A stretch of 36,534 nucleotides of DNA, from positions 1-36,534 of the forward strand of contig JABFRW010000051.1 of the NCBI GenBank assembly GCA_013140805.1, read 5' to 3'. Positions 1 to 9,423 of this stretch are shown piece by piece (the first letter of the stretch is position 1; each line of letters starts with the position of its first letter). The notes below the pieces were generated by a model, which ran no database searches, was not told the origin of the DNA, and was given only the letters and a program-made list of their open reading frames with translations. The position numbers were made by a program, and so were the translations under genes. Source of the stretch: Candidatus Eisenbacteria bacterium. Lineage in GTDB: Bacteria; Eisenbacteria; RBG-16-71-46.

Positions 1-54
1 GGGCGAAGCGGCGGCGGAGCTGAACTCGGATTCGCTGCCGAGATTGCGTCCGCG

Positions 55-1800
55 CTACTTGCGCGTGCCGAACCGATCGCCGAAGAAGTCGCCGGCATTC
101 CATCGCGGAGCGGCCGGAGCGTTCGCGACTTCCCACAGCGCGAACAGGTTCATCCGAGCGAAGCGAACTGCCGAGGGCCAGTCGAAGTTCTGATTCAGAT
201 CGTCCTGTGGCGAGTGGTAGCGGGTGCGACGCCACTCGCGCACTCGTTCGAGTCCCTCATCGGTGCCGTCGGAGCCCGCAGTGGGGAAGGCGGCGGGGAT
301 GCCCTGCTTCACGAACGAGTACTGGTCGCTGCGCACGAACACCACCTGCTCGGGCGCCGGGTCGGGTGAGACCTCGAGATCGGCCGCGCGCGCCGCGCGC
401 TCGTAGACCGGGCCGAGTGACGAGTGTTCACCGCCAAATACCACCACGCTGCGCAAGGGTGCCAGGAACAGCGCCATGTCGAGGTTGAGGTTCGCCACCA
501 GGTGGCCTTCGCCAACACTCGGATGCTTCGCGAAGTAGTCGGAACCCTGCAGCCCTTTCTCTTCGCCGGTGAGCGCCACGAACACCAGCGAGCGTTTGGG
601 TCGCGCATTCCCGGCGCGCAAGGCGCGTGCGATCTCGAGCATGACGGCGACGCCCGATGCATTGTCGTACGCGCCATTGTGGATCGAGTCGCCGGCGACC
701 GGCGCGCCGATCCCGAGGTGATCGAGGTGCGCCGAGACCACCACGTACTCGCCTCGCAATCTGGGATCGCTGCCCGGAAGCACACCCACCACGTTCGAAC
801 TCGCGGCGCTCGACAGCGCGCTGACGCGTCGCCCGTTGAGCGTGCCGGCGAGCGGAAAGCCCTGCGCACGCCCCGAATCGGAGGCGGCGTAGACCTGTGC
901 GAGGGTGCGCCGAGCGCCCTCGAACAACAGTTCGCCACCCGCGTTGCTGAGCCGCGCCATGAACTCGAGCTGCGGGTACACCTCGGTCGGCGCGCCACCC
1001 GAGTCGAGCCACTTCATGCTCGAAAAGTCGGCCTGCCTCACGCTGCGTTCCCATGGGGAGCGCAGCTCATCGGCCGGGGTGCGCACCGACACGATGCCGA
1101 CCGCGCCGTGCGCGGCGGCATTGCGGTCGCGCACCAGTCCGCTCGAGTAGTGGGCGCGCGGATCGGCCGGAAAGCTCTTCGGCGCACCCGAGAGCAGCAC
1201 CACGATCTTGCCGGTCACGTCGAGGTTTGCGTAGTCGTCGTAGCCGAACTCGGGCGCGGTGATGCCGTGACCCGCGAACACCATCGGAGCCTCGACGCTC
1301 CACTTCTCTCGCAACGGATCGGCGCTTGCGAGCCAGTGCTCGCGGTATCGAAACGTGACCTCGCGCCCGGCTCGGGTGATCGAGAGTCGACAGCCCGACG
1401 GGACGGTCGAGTAGCGCCGGAATGCGATCGGCTGCAGATACCCGGAGGAATCGGCGGGCTCGAGCCCCAGCGCCCGGAACTGAGCGGCCACGTAGCGCGC
1501 GGCGAGCTGGTAACCCGGTGTGCCGGTCTCGCGCCCTTCGAAGCGATCGTCGGCGAGAATCTCGATGTGGCCGCGGATCGCGTCGGCTGCAATCAGCAGG
1601 CCGGCCCGACGCGCCGGCACCGGGACCGCCGGATCGAGTCCCGGCCCGATGGTCGGCGGGGGCAGCGCGGCGCGCGTGACCGGGGTCGAGTCATCGGCCT
1701 CGTGCGCGCGCGTCGCCGTCGCCCCGAGCGTCATCGCGAGCAACACGACACTCACTCGGGTGCAACTGCGAACCGAGAACCCTCGCGCGGATCGAAGCAT
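55..1800 (-). CDS. Secreted M28-family zinc aminopeptidase with PA-like insert
   Basis: This is a predicted exported metallo-aminopeptidase of 581 residues. Residues 1-32 are a basic then hydrophobic Sec signal ending in A-T-R-A-H. An N-terminal segment (about 75-150) is followed by a protease-associated-like region (about 170-330, containing the stretch GKIVVLLSGAP) and the M28 catalytic domain (about 340-560). The two-zinc ligand set can be seen: H-L-D-H near 358, Y-D-N-A-S-G, the catalytic E-E in TGEEKG, N-L-D-M, and a late H in RYHSPQDD. The family removes N-terminal residues from peptides in the periplasm or outside the cell. The start is supported by GGAGG six bases upstream of the ATG. 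It is divergent from the PorX gene and has no evident link to the glucan genes. The family assignment is firm; the substrate is unknown. Confidence 0.9.
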   Translation of the reverse strand: MLRSARGFSVRSCTRVSVVLLAMTLGATATRAHEADDSTPVTRAALPPPTIGPGLDPAVPVPARRAGLLIAADAIRGHIEILADDRFEGRETGTPGYQLAARYVAAQFRALGLEPADSSGYLQPIAFRRYSTVPSGCRLSITRAGREVTFRYREHWLASADPLREKWSVEAPMVFAGHGITAPEFGYDDYANLDVTGKIVVLLSGAPKSFPADPRAHYSSGLVRDRNAAAHGAVGIVSVRTPADELRSPWERSVRQADFSSMKWLDSGGAPTEVYPQLEFMARLSNAGGELLFEGARRTLAQVYAASDSGRAQGFPLAGTLNGRRVSALSSAASSNVVGVLPGSDPRLRGEYVVVSAHLDHLGIGAPVAGDSIHNGAYDNASGVAVMLEIARALRAGNARPKRSLVFVALTGEEKGLQGSDYFAKHPSVGEGHLVANLNLDMALFLAPLRSVVVFGGEHSSLGPVYERAARAADLEVSPDPAPEQVVFVRSDQYSFVKQGIPAAFPTAGSDGTDEGLERVREWRRTRYHSPQDDLNQNFDWPSAVRFARMNLFALWEVANAPAAPRWNAGDFFGDRFGTRK

Positions 1801-1861
1801 GACGAACCTCCGGGATCGTGATGCGCGAGACTAGCGATGCGCCCGCGACCGAGCAACGCGG

Positions 1862-1873
1862 GGCCGATCGGCC
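1862..1873. promoter_or_regulatory. 12-bp perfect palindrome in divergent M28/porX spacer
   Basis: GGCCGATCGGCC lies in the 139-base spacer between the divergent peptidase and PorX genes. It could be a regulator site. In GC-rich DNA such palindromes also arise by chance, and I see no clear -35/-10 pair here. Confidence 0.25.
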
Positions 1874-1939
1874 GACCTGGCGAGGCCGGCGACCGCCGGG
1901 CGATTGGTCCGCTTCGATCGCGCGGCTAAGATGCTTCGC

Positions 1940-3511
1940 ATGAACGAAGACACCCGGCGACAGATCCTGTGGGCCGACGACGAGATCGACCTGTTGAGGC
2001 CGCACATCAAGTTCCTCGAGCAGAAGGGATTCGCGGTCACCGCGGTTCCGAATGGCGAGGACGCGCTTGCCGCACTCGAGCGCCAGCGCTACGACGTGGT
2101 GCTGCTCGACGAGATGATGCCGGGGCTCGGCGGGCTCGGCACGCTCGACGCGATCAAGTCGCGCAACCACACGCTGCCGGTGATCCTCATCACCAAGAGC
2201 GAGGAAGAGACGCTCATGGACGAGGCGATCGGCAAGCGCATCACCGACTACCTCATCAAACCCGTCAATCCCTCGCAAGTGTTCCTCGCCTGCAAGCGGG
2301 TGTTCGAGTCGGACCGGCTGCAGGATTCTCAGCGGGCACGCGACTACGTGGGCGAGATGCAGCGCTGGCAGGCCATCGACACGCGGCGCCTCGACTGGGC
2401 GGGGTGGGTCGATCTCACCGTCGAGTCCGCGCGCTGGGACGTGCTGTTCGACGGCATCAACGAAGAAGGACTCAAGCAGGCCCACGCGGACTTTCGACGC
2501 CCGCTCAACCTCGAATTCTCGCGCTTCATCGAAGATCAGTACCCGCGCTGGGTCAAGGACGCTGCGGAACGGCCGCGCATGTCACACGACGTGGTGCGTC
2601 ACGCGGTGGTTCCGCACCTCAAGAGCGGCAAGCGCGTGGTGTTCGTGGTGATCGACTGCATGCGGCTCGATCAGTGGTTCACGCTCGAGCCGTTGCTCGA
2701 GGAGCTGTTCGAGATCCAGCACGACTACTACTGCGGAATCCTGCCGACCGCGACCCCGTACGCGCGCAACGCGATCTTCGGTGGACTTCTGCCGATCGAC
2801 CTGCAGCGCCACCACCCCGATCTGTGGCAGGAGAACAGCAAGGACGAGCGCACCAAGAACCGCTTCGAACGTCAGCTGCTCGAGCACCAGCTGGAGCGGC
2901 TCAAGGCGACGCCCGAGAAGGGCCTCAAGTACCTGAAGATCTACGAGGCCGATGAGGCGCAGGCGGTGAAGCGCCAGATCCAGACGTTCTCGAACCTGTC
3001 GCTGGTCGCGATGGTGTTCAACTTCCTCGACATTCTGGCGCACGGCCGCAGTGAGAGCGAGATTCTTCAGGAGCTGGCCCCCGACGAGGCCGCGTTCCGT
3101 GCCGTGATGCGGGCGTGGTTCACGCACAGCCCGCTCTACGACATCCTGCGGGCGCTCTCGAAGCAGGACGTGACGGTCGTCATCACCACCGACCACGGTT
3201 CGGTGCTGTGCAAGCGCGCCGCGCTGGTGTATGGCAACCGCGACACCTCGACGAACCTGCGCTACAAGTTCGGGGTCAATCTGAACTGCGACACGAAGCA
3301 GGCGATCAACGCGCGCAAGCCTTCCGATTTCGCGCTGCCGGATGACGGAGTGAACAAGAACTACGTGCTGTGCCGGGAGGACTACTACTTCGTCTACCCG
3401 ACGCGCTTCCACGAGTTCGAGCGTCAGTACCGCGGCTCGTTTCAGCACGGCGGCGTTTCGATCGAAGAGATGGTGCTGCCGTTGATGACGCTGACGCCAC
3501 GCGGGCGTTAG
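1940..3511 (+). CDS. porX: PorX-type response regulator with PglZ/alkaline-phosphatase-like effector domain
   Basis: The 523-residue protein has a receiver domain (about 8-125): acidic D13/D14, phospho-acceptor D57 in LLDEMMPG, the T in LITKSEEE and the K in LIKPVNP. A helical linker and a PglZ/alkaline-phosphatase-superfamily domain (about 220-520) follow. That domain shows VVIDCMRLDQW, LPTATPYARNAIF (T270/T272, near the family nucleophile position) and TTDHGS, all resembling PorX of Bacteroidota. In Bacteroidota, PorX with PorY controls T9SS genes, and its effector domain is a zinc phosphodiesterase acting on cyclic oligonucleotides. The start at 1940 was chosen because the receiver begins directly after it; an in-frame start at 1904 adds 12 non-conserved residues. 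Its stop codon overlaps that of the convergent S41 gene. Proteins with T9SS-like C-terminal domains at 22238, 26932 and 31280 make a T9SS role plausible. Confidence 0.88.
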   Translation: MNEDTRRQILWADDEIDLLRPHIKFLEQKGFAVTAVPNGEDALAALERQRYDVVLLDEMMPGLGGLGTLDAIKSRNHTLPVILITKSEEETLMDEAIGKRITDYLIKPVNPSQVFLACKRVFESDRLQDSQRARDYVGEMQRWQAIDTRRLDWAGWVDLTVESARWDVLFDGINEEGLKQAHADFRRPLNLEFSRFIEDQYPRWVKDAAERPRMSHDVVRHAVVPHLKSGKRVVFVVIDCMRLDQWFTLEPLLEELFEIQHDYYCGILPTATPYARNAIFGGLLPIDLQRHHPDLWQENSKDERTKNRFERQLLEHQLERLKATPEKGLKYLKIYEADEAQAVKRQIQTFSNLSLVAMVFNFLDILAHGRSESEILQELAPDEAAFRAVMRAWFTHSPLYDILRALSKQDVTVVITTDHGSVLCKRAALVYGNRDTSTNLRYKFGVNLNCDTKQAINARKPSDFALPDDGVNKNYVLCREDYYFVYPTRFHEFERQYRGSFQHGGVSIEEMVLPLMTLTPRGR

Positions 3512-5184
3512 GAGCCGACGCGGAAGTTGCGGATCGCTTCCATCGCCGTGTCACGACCTTCGCGCCAGTCGGCGAATCGCCACGGCACCGGAATGCGCGG
3601 CGGGATCCACAGCCGATGGTCGGTGGCCGCCGAGTTCTGCCAGGCGAGATTCGAAACGCCGACCTGGACGCCGCTGTAGGGCAGCAGCACCGGATTGGTC
3701 TCGCCGACGAAGTTCGGGCTCGATCCGGTCGGCTCGCCGACGAACATGGCGTGGGTGAAGCGGTCGAGCTGCGCCGCGAAGCAGATCGCCGCCGAGAAGG
3801 TGTGGCGTCCCGCGATCACGAACAGGTGCCCGGCGCGGTTGACCTTGCGCGCCTGCACGATCGCCTCCAGCAGCGGTCGATTGAGGAAGTTGTCGCCGCC
3901 TCCGTTCCAGCGCAGGTCGACGATCAGCCGCTCGACGTCGTGCGAGTCGATGAACCGCGCGAGCCGTTCGGCGTACTGCTCGACCGACTGGGTGTCGGCA
4001 TCGGCGCAGGTGTTGTACTGGGCGACCAGCTCGCGCGTCGCCCGCTCGTAGCGCAGCACGTGGTACTGGGAGCGATCGCGGATGAAGCGCGGCAGCTCCG
4101 TGCGTGCGTCGGCCGGACGACGAATCCAGCGCGCCGGGTCGCCCGGCTGCTTCGCCAGCGTGGCGGTGCGCGAGCGTCCGGTGCGGTCGATCAGCGTCAG
4201 CGTGACACGATCGCCTCGCGCTGCGATCCCGAGGGCATGCAGGATCTGCGGATATCGGAGCTGGCGGGGCGCGACCGAGAGCACGCGCATCGGATTGTCC
4301 TGCGAGCACACGCTGTCGAGGCGCCGAAACGCGGCGTCGATCCCGACCGCTTCGACCGCGATCACACGCGCCCACAGCAGTTCCTGGTGGCTCGAGTCGG
4401 TCGCGGTCACGAACACGCCGTCGTCGAAGGCGCCGAACAGCACCGGAAGCGCAGCCTCGCGCGGACCGTCCTGAAAGGGCGGGGTCGCCTCGGAGTGGCC
4501 GTCGCCGAGCAGGCGAGCGAGCTGCATGACGCGCACGCCGAGCGCATCGTCGTCGAGCCTCGACACCGCGCGCTCGGTCGCCGCCACGGCGCTGTCGAGT
4601 TGTCCCTTCACCCGCTCGGAAAGTGCAACCGGATAGACCCGATCGATCTCGCGCCGCAGGAAGCGCAAGTCGCTCGACCAGCCGGCGGTGCGCGAGACAC
4701 GGGCCGAGTCGACCCAACCGGTCATGGCGCGAAAGCGCGGGTGAGCCCACAGCGCGGCCAGGCGTCGGTCGGAGCGCAGCGTGTGCACGCGTGGCAACCC
4801 CGCCGCGAGTGCCTGGTCGAGAGCGTCGAGCGCCGAGTCGGGCTGGAGATTCGCCGCCTGACAACGCGCGATCTCGAGCCACACGCGCTGAGGTGGAAGG
4901 GCGCCGAGTTCGAGCGCGCGCCGGTACGCGGGCAGCGCGGCCTTCAACTCGCCCGTGTAGTGCAGCGACCAGCCGAGTCCCATCCAGCCCCACGGGTACG
5001 CCGGATTCTCCGCGGTGATCCTGCGATAGATCGGGAGCGCCTCGGCCCACTCGCCCTCGTCGAGCTTCTGGATGCCGACCTGGTAGGGATCGACCGGCGG
5101 CGCGGCTTCCATGCGGCGCGGCGCCAGCAGGGTCGCGGACATCACGAGCATCGCCGCGAGCGCGGCATCGGAACGACGAATCAT
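3508..5184 (-). CDS. Exported TPR and S41 peptidase-like protein
   Basis: The 558-residue protein begins with a Sec signal (residues 1-28, MIRRSDAALAAMLVMSATLL then an A-rich end). A TPR-like region follows (about 32-130, with the repeats YQVGIQKLDEGEWAEALPIY and GLGWSLHYTGELKAALPAY). The C-terminal half is S41 (C-terminal processing/tricorn-type) with VERLIVDLRWNGGGD and a candidate nucleophile serine in RHTFSAAI. The start at 5184 has GGGAGA upstream and begins at the signal peptide; the longer in-frame start at 5244 adds 20 poorly conserved residues. S41 proteases usually have a PDZ domain and a Ser-Lys dyad. I see no obvious PDZ, and the lysine is not clear, so activity is uncertain. It lies 131 bases downstream of the GH94 gene on the same strand. 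Its role is unknown. Confidence 0.8.
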   Translation of the reverse strand: MIRRSDAALAAMLVMSATLLAPRRMEAAPPVDPYQVGIQKLDEGEWAEALPIYRRITAENPAYPWGWMGLGWSLHYTGELKAALPAYRRALELGALPPQRVWLEIARCQAANLQPDSALDALDQALAAGLPRVHTLRSDRRLAALWAHPRFRAMTGWVDSARVSRTAGWSSDLRFLRREIDRVYPVALSERVKGQLDSAVAATERAVSRLDDDALGVRVMQLARLLGDGHSEATPPFQDGPREAALPVLFGAFDDGVFVTATDSSHQELLWARVIAVEAVGIDAAFRRLDSVCSQDNPMRVLSVAPRQLRYPQILHALGIAARGDRVTLTLIDRTGRSRTATLAKQPGDPARWIRRPADARTELPRFIRDRSQYHVLRYERATRELVAQYNTCADADTQSVEQYAERLARFIDSHDVERLIVDLRWNGGGDNFLNRPLLEAIVQARKVNRAGHLFVIAGRHTFSAAICFAAQLDRFTHAMFVGEPTGSSPNFVGETNPVLLPYSGVQVGVSNLAWQNSAATDHRLWIPPRIPVPWRFADWREGRDTAMEAIRNFRVGS

Positions 5185-5315
5185 GAGCGGTTCTCCCGGG
5201 AGTGGAGTGTCCGGCGGGCGGGCGGCCCTCGACGTGGTCGCCACTCAGTCGTTGCCGGATCCCGCGGGGTTGGAATCGAGGGACCAATCGCACCCGCGCG
5301 GGAGGAACCGGCGGC

Positions 5316-8300
5316 TCAGCCCAGCGTGACCACGACCTCGTGGCTGCCCGGGGCGCGCTCGAGTGGAACCCGCACGGCACCGCGGTCGATCGCGAGCGGC
5401 GCGCCGTCGAGCGTCGCGGCGGTCACGGCGCGCGCGCGGCGATTGGGATTCCGATAGCGGATGCGATACCGCGAGTGGGTGCCGGGCACCTGCCAATCGA
5501 TGTTCGCCTCCGGCCACTCGTCGGGAATGCAGGGCGCCAGGCGCAGGAACTCGCCATGCTCGAGCGTCATGCCGAGCACCGATTCGATCGCGACGCGATA
5601 CATCCAGCCCGCCGATCCGGTGTACCAGGTCCAGCCGCCGCGCCCGACGTGCGGTTCGGAGCCGTACACATCGGCCGCGACCACGTACGGCTCGACCTGA
5701 TAGCGCGCAACGGCCGCCGCGTCGCGCGCCTGATGGATCGGGCTCAACATCGCGAGGCGACGCGCGGCGAGGTGATTCCATCCCAGCTCGGCCATGGCGC
5801 GCACCACCCACAGCGCGGCGTGCGTGTACTGGCCGCCGTTCTCGCGCACGCCCTTCACGTAGCCCTTGATGTAGCCCGGATCGTGGGGCGTGTTTTCGAA
5901 CGGGGGCGCGAGCAGGCGGATGATGCCGTCGCGCTCCGAGACCAGATGCTCTTCGACCGAGCGCATGGCCTGCTCGGCGCGCTCGCGAGGGACGGCACTC
6001 GAGAGCACCGACCAGGCTTGCGCGAGCGCATCGATGCGACACTCGTCGCTCGCATGCGAGCCCAGCGGCGTGCCGTCGTCGTAGTAGCCGCGGCGATACC
6101 AGGCGCCGTCCCAGCCGGCCTGCTCGAGCGCCTGTTCGAGCTGCTTCTGATGCGCGCGCCAGCGCGCGGCGCGCTCCGGCTCGCCGCGCTGATCGGCATG
6201 CGGCGCGAACCCGGCAATCGTCGCGTGCAGGAAGAACGCCATCCACACGCTCTCGCCGCGGCCGTCGTGGCCGACGCGATTCATGCCGTCGTTCCAGTCG
6301 CCGCAGCCGAACAGCGGCAGCTGGTGCGCACCCAGAGCAAGCGACCGATCGATCGCGCGGGCGGCGTGTTCGTAGACGCTCGCGGTGATGTCGGTGGTCT
6401 GCGCTTGCAGGAACGCCTCCTGCTCGCCGGCTTCGAGTGCGCGTGCGCTCACGAACGGCGTGAGTTCGTCGAGCACGCCTGCATCGCCGGTCGCGTTCAC
6501 GTAGGCGCTCGCGAGATACGGCAGCCACAACAGGTCGTCTGCGAACCGGGTGCGCATGCCGCGATCGGTCGGCGGATGCCACCAGTGGAGCACGTCGCCC
6601 TCGATGAACTGGTGCGCCGCGTTCAGCACGATCTGAGCGCGCGCCAGCGCCGGCTCGAGCCACACGAACCCCGAGGAGTCCTGCAGCTGATCTCGAAATC
6701 CGAACGCGCCGCCCGACTGGTAGAACGCGGAGCGTCCCCAGATGCGGCAACTCAGGTTCTGGTAGGGCAACCAGCGATTCACCATCTGGTCGATCACGGG
6801 TTCGGGAGTGCGAATCTGCAGCCCCTCGAAGCGTCGCTGCCACGCCGCGCGCGCCTCCTCGAGTTGCTCATCGATGGCGCCCGGTGCGCGCAGGGCGGCG
6901 AGAGTGCGCACGAGCGTGTCACGATCGGTGCTCTCGCCGAGCACCACCGAGCAGATGACGGTGGCATCCGGTGCCAGCTCGAAGCTCGACTGGAGCAGTG
7001 CCGCAGGCTCCATCGGCTGCCGTGACGCGAATTCCTCGGGAGTTCGATCGCCGAGCCCTTGACCCGCCGCCACGACGTGCGGACGTTCCGGCCGCCCCGC
7101 GGCACCCAGGAAGCTCGCGCGATCGTCGTGGTGGCGAAGCACGCTTCCCGGTGCGGCGATCAACGCAGCGAACGTCAGTCCGTCCCCGAACGTGCCCGCG
7201 AGCGTGCGACGTGCGATCAGCGCCTCGCAGGAGGAGTCGTAGTCGAGCTCGAGGCCCGGCTCGCCCGGCAGTCCGCCGAGCACCAGCCGGGTGCACGAGA
7301 ACAGCGACAGCCGCCGCGCTCGACCGCTCTGATTCGTCACCTCGAAGCGGGAGACGCGCGCCGGATGATGCGGTGCGACGAATACCGCGGTGCGGTGCTC
7401 GAGGCCATCCCACGTCAGCGTCCAGGTGCTGGCGCCGGGGGCGTGCGTCACCTCGTAGTCGGCGGGCGCAGGCGCAGGTCCCGGCTGCGGAGACCAGAAG
7501 TGACCGCTCGCGTCGTCGCGAAGGTAGAGCGCCTCGGAGTGCGGATCGCGCTGCGGATCATTCGACCAGGGGGTGAGCCGATGCTCGCGGCTGTTGCGGC
7601 TCCAAGTCACTCCTGCACCGGTCTCGCTGACCACGCAACCGAAGTCCGGCGTCGCCATCACATTGGTCCACGGCATCGGCGGCAACGCGAGGCCACGTCC
7701 CGGGACATGCTGCAGCCGCATCACATAGTCGCCGGCGGGTGAAAAGCCGCCGATACCGTTGAAGTGCGCGAGCGCGGACGCCGCGGCGCCCTCGCCCGAC
7801 GTGTTTCGGGGGTCGGCGCGGGGCCCGGCGCGTGGCGCCTCCGAAGCCGTCAGGCTCGCGACGCAAGCGGTGGTCGACCGAGTGGCGATCGCGTGCGCGG
7901 CCGGCGCGGGCAGATCGCCCGTCACATGAAGCGCCGCGCAGGTTGCCGCGACACGGCGCTGCGATTCGCCGAGGGCCGCGGGTGACCAGGTCACGAGCTC
8001 GTCGTTCGAGGGCACGCCGCCTGCGGCTTCGATCACCGCGGAGTCAGTGGCGAGCACGAGCAGCCGGGTCTCGAGTCCGAGCGATTTCCAGTAGCGCCGG
8101 GCGCGCAGCAGCGTCGCCAGCGAGTTCGCGCCGGCCGGCGCATCCGCGTCCACCATCACGAGCGGCGCCGTGCCCTCGAGCCCGATCTCCGCGAGCGTCG
8201 CGGCGGAGGCGGGGGACCGAGACCACGCAGCGCGCGGAGCGCGCAAGGCGGGATCGCCGTAGAGCATCGCGCAGGCGAGTGCATGGAAGGCGTTCGCTTC

Positions 8301-9242
8301 GGCATCGGAGACGCCGGCGCGCTGGCGACGCGCGACCTCGGCCTCGTGAGCCGCGACGCGCGAGCGCGCCGGATTGCCAGACGCCAGCAGCGCGTCGCGC
8401 ATGGCGAGTGCTTCGGCAGTGGAATCGCCGATCAAGAGCGCCAGCTCGAAGCTCGCGGACGCCCCGGGTGCCAGCGTGAACGTGCGGCGCAGCGCCAGCA
8501 CGGGGTCGAGCACGTTTCCGACGCCACCGCTCAGCTTCACGCCGGGATCGAGTGCCGCCGGAGTGCGCGGGTGGCGGCCCCGCCCGAGGAACTGCGCGCG
8601 GTCGCTCTCGTACTCGAGCGTGCCGGGACCTTCGAACGCGTGCAGCAGCACCGGGGGATGCTCGTCGGCTCCGCGCGGACGGCGGCGTGCCAGCAGCGCG
8701 CGTGCCTCGGGCCGCCACTCGGTCTGTACGAACAGCTTCGAGTAAACCGGATGCGATGCGTCGGCGGTCGCCGACTGCAGCACCACTTCGATGCAGGTGG
8801 TCAACTCGAGCGAGCGTTGCGCTTCACTCGAATTGCGAATCACGAGCGTGCGCAGCTCGGCGTCGCGATCGCGATCGACCCAGCACGTCTGATGGGTGTC
8901 GAGCCCGTCGGCAGAATGCGTCAGCGTCAAGGATCCCGGTGACTCGAACGCATCGCGTGCCTCGTCGTCGTCGGGCACGCCACAACCGCTCACGACCCAG
9001 TGTCGACCCCGATCCAGGTCGCGCAGGTGAATCGCCACGCCATGAAGATCCTCGAGCGCATCCGGAACCCAGCGCGTCAGCGCCACTTCGCCGCGCGCGG
9101 TACTACCGGTTCCGCGCCGCGTCAGCAGCGATCTCAGGCGCCCGTTCGAGAGCAGAGTGCCGAGCGGCGCAGGGCGCCCCGCGGGCACGGGCCGCGCAGC
9201 GGCGCGGGCGTCCGAACGGATCGCAGTCGGGTCGACGGGCAT
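5316..9242 (-). CDS. GH94 phosphorylase, candidate 1,2-beta-oligoglucan phosphorylase
   Basis: This is a 1308-residue cytoplasmic protein with no signal peptide. The N-terminal part (LSNGRLRSLLTRRGTGS, then VALTRW) and C-terminal part (RGGWTWYTGSAGWMYR, then LAPCIPDEWP) match the phosphorylase-like half of cyclic beta-1,2-glucan synthase (NdvB). They also match stand-alone 1,2-beta-oligoglucan phosphorylases. The GH94 signature DWND is at 982-985 and contains the general-acid aspartate. GH94 enzymes split beta-glucosidic bonds with phosphate to give alpha-glucose-1-phosphate. Characterised 1,2-beta-oligoglucan phosphorylases are nearer 1100 residues, so this one is long. It lacks the glycosyltransferase half of NdvB, which argues for degradation rather than synthesis. 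The two GH144 genes in the locus support beta-1,2 specificity by inference. No strong Shine-Dalgarno precedes 9242, so the exact start is uncertain. Confidence 0.85.
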   Translation of the reverse strand: MPVDPTAIRSDARAAARPVPAGRPAPLGTLLSNGRLRSLLTRRGTGSTARGEVALTRWVPDALEDLHGVAIHLRDLDRGRHWVVSGCGVPDDDEARDAFESPGSLTLTHSADGLDTHQTCWVDRDRDAELRTLVIRNSSEAQRSLELTTCIEVVLQSATADASHPVYSKLFVQTEWRPEARALLARRRPRGADEHPPVLLHAFEGPGTLEYESDRAQFLGRGRHPRTPAALDPGVKLSGGVGNVLDPVLALRRTFTLAPGASASFELALLIGDSTAEALAMRDALLASGNPARSRVAAHEAEVARRQRAGVSDAEANAFHALACAMLYGDPALRAPRAAWSRSPASAATLAEIGLEGTAPLVMVDADAPAGANSLATLLRARRYWKSLGLETRLLVLATDSAVIEAAGGVPSNDELVTWSPAALGESQRRVAATCAALHVTGDLPAPAAHAIATRSTTACVASLTASEAPRAGPRADPRNTSGEGAAASALAHFNGIGGFSPAGDYVMRLQHVPGRGLALPPMPWTNVMATPDFGCVVSETGAGVTWSRNSREHRLTPWSNDPQRDPHSEALYLRDDASGHFWSPQPGPAPAPADYEVTHAPGASTWTLTWDGLEHRTAVFVAPHHPARVSRFEVTNQSGRARRLSLFSCTRLVLGGLPGEPGLELDYDSSCEALIARRTLAGTFGDGLTFAALIAAPGSVLRHHDDRASFLGAAGRPERPHVVAAGQGLGDRTPEEFASRQPMEPAALLQSSFELAPDATVICSVVLGESTDRDTLVRTLAALRAPGAIDEQLEEARAAWQRRFEGLQIRTPEPVIDQMVNRWLPYQNLSCRIWGRSAFYQSGGAFGFRDQLQDSSGFVWLEPALARAQIVLNAAHQFIEGDVLHWWHPPTDRGMRTRFADDLLWLPYLASAYVNATGDAGVLDELTPFVSARALEAGEQEAFLQAQTTDITASVYEHAARAIDRSLALGAHQLPLFGCGDWNDGMNRVGHDGRGESVWMAFFLHATIAGFAPHADQRGEPERAARWRAHQKQLEQALEQAGWDGAWYRRGYYDDGTPLGSHASDECRIDALAQAWSVLSSAVPRERAEQAMRSVEEHLVSERDGIIRLLAPPFENTPHDPGYIKGYVKGVRENGGQYTHAALWVVRAMAELGWNHLAARRLAMLSPIHQARDAAAVARYQVEPYVVAADVYGSEPHVGRGGWTWYTGSAGWMYRVAIESVLGMTLEHGEFLRLAPCIPDEWPEANIDWQVPGTHSRYRIRYRNPNRRARAVTAATLDGAPLAIDRGAVRVPLERAPGSHEVVVTLG

Positions 9243-9423
9243 GGTGGAAAGGGCCGGGGCGCGGCGGCCCGAGGTCGAAGGGCGACGCGAAGGGAGTGGC
9301 GGAGGATTGCGGACCGGAACACCCTAGTCGACGATCCCCCGCGCACCAAGCATGCGCCTCGCAGGGCACCTGTTGTGTGGCGGCCCGGTTCGCCAACCGG
9401 ATGGGCTGCGAGCAGTTGGAGGC

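Noticed and set aside
3-23. Possible end of an upstream plus-strand gene (A-K-R-R-R-S then stop)
   Set aside because: Only six codons are visible at the window edge, which is too little to support a gene.
5316-9242. Cyclic beta-1,2-glucan synthase (NdvB)
   Set aside because: The protein has only the phosphorylase-like half and lacks the membrane-spanning glycosyltransferase and transglycosylase regions of NdvB.
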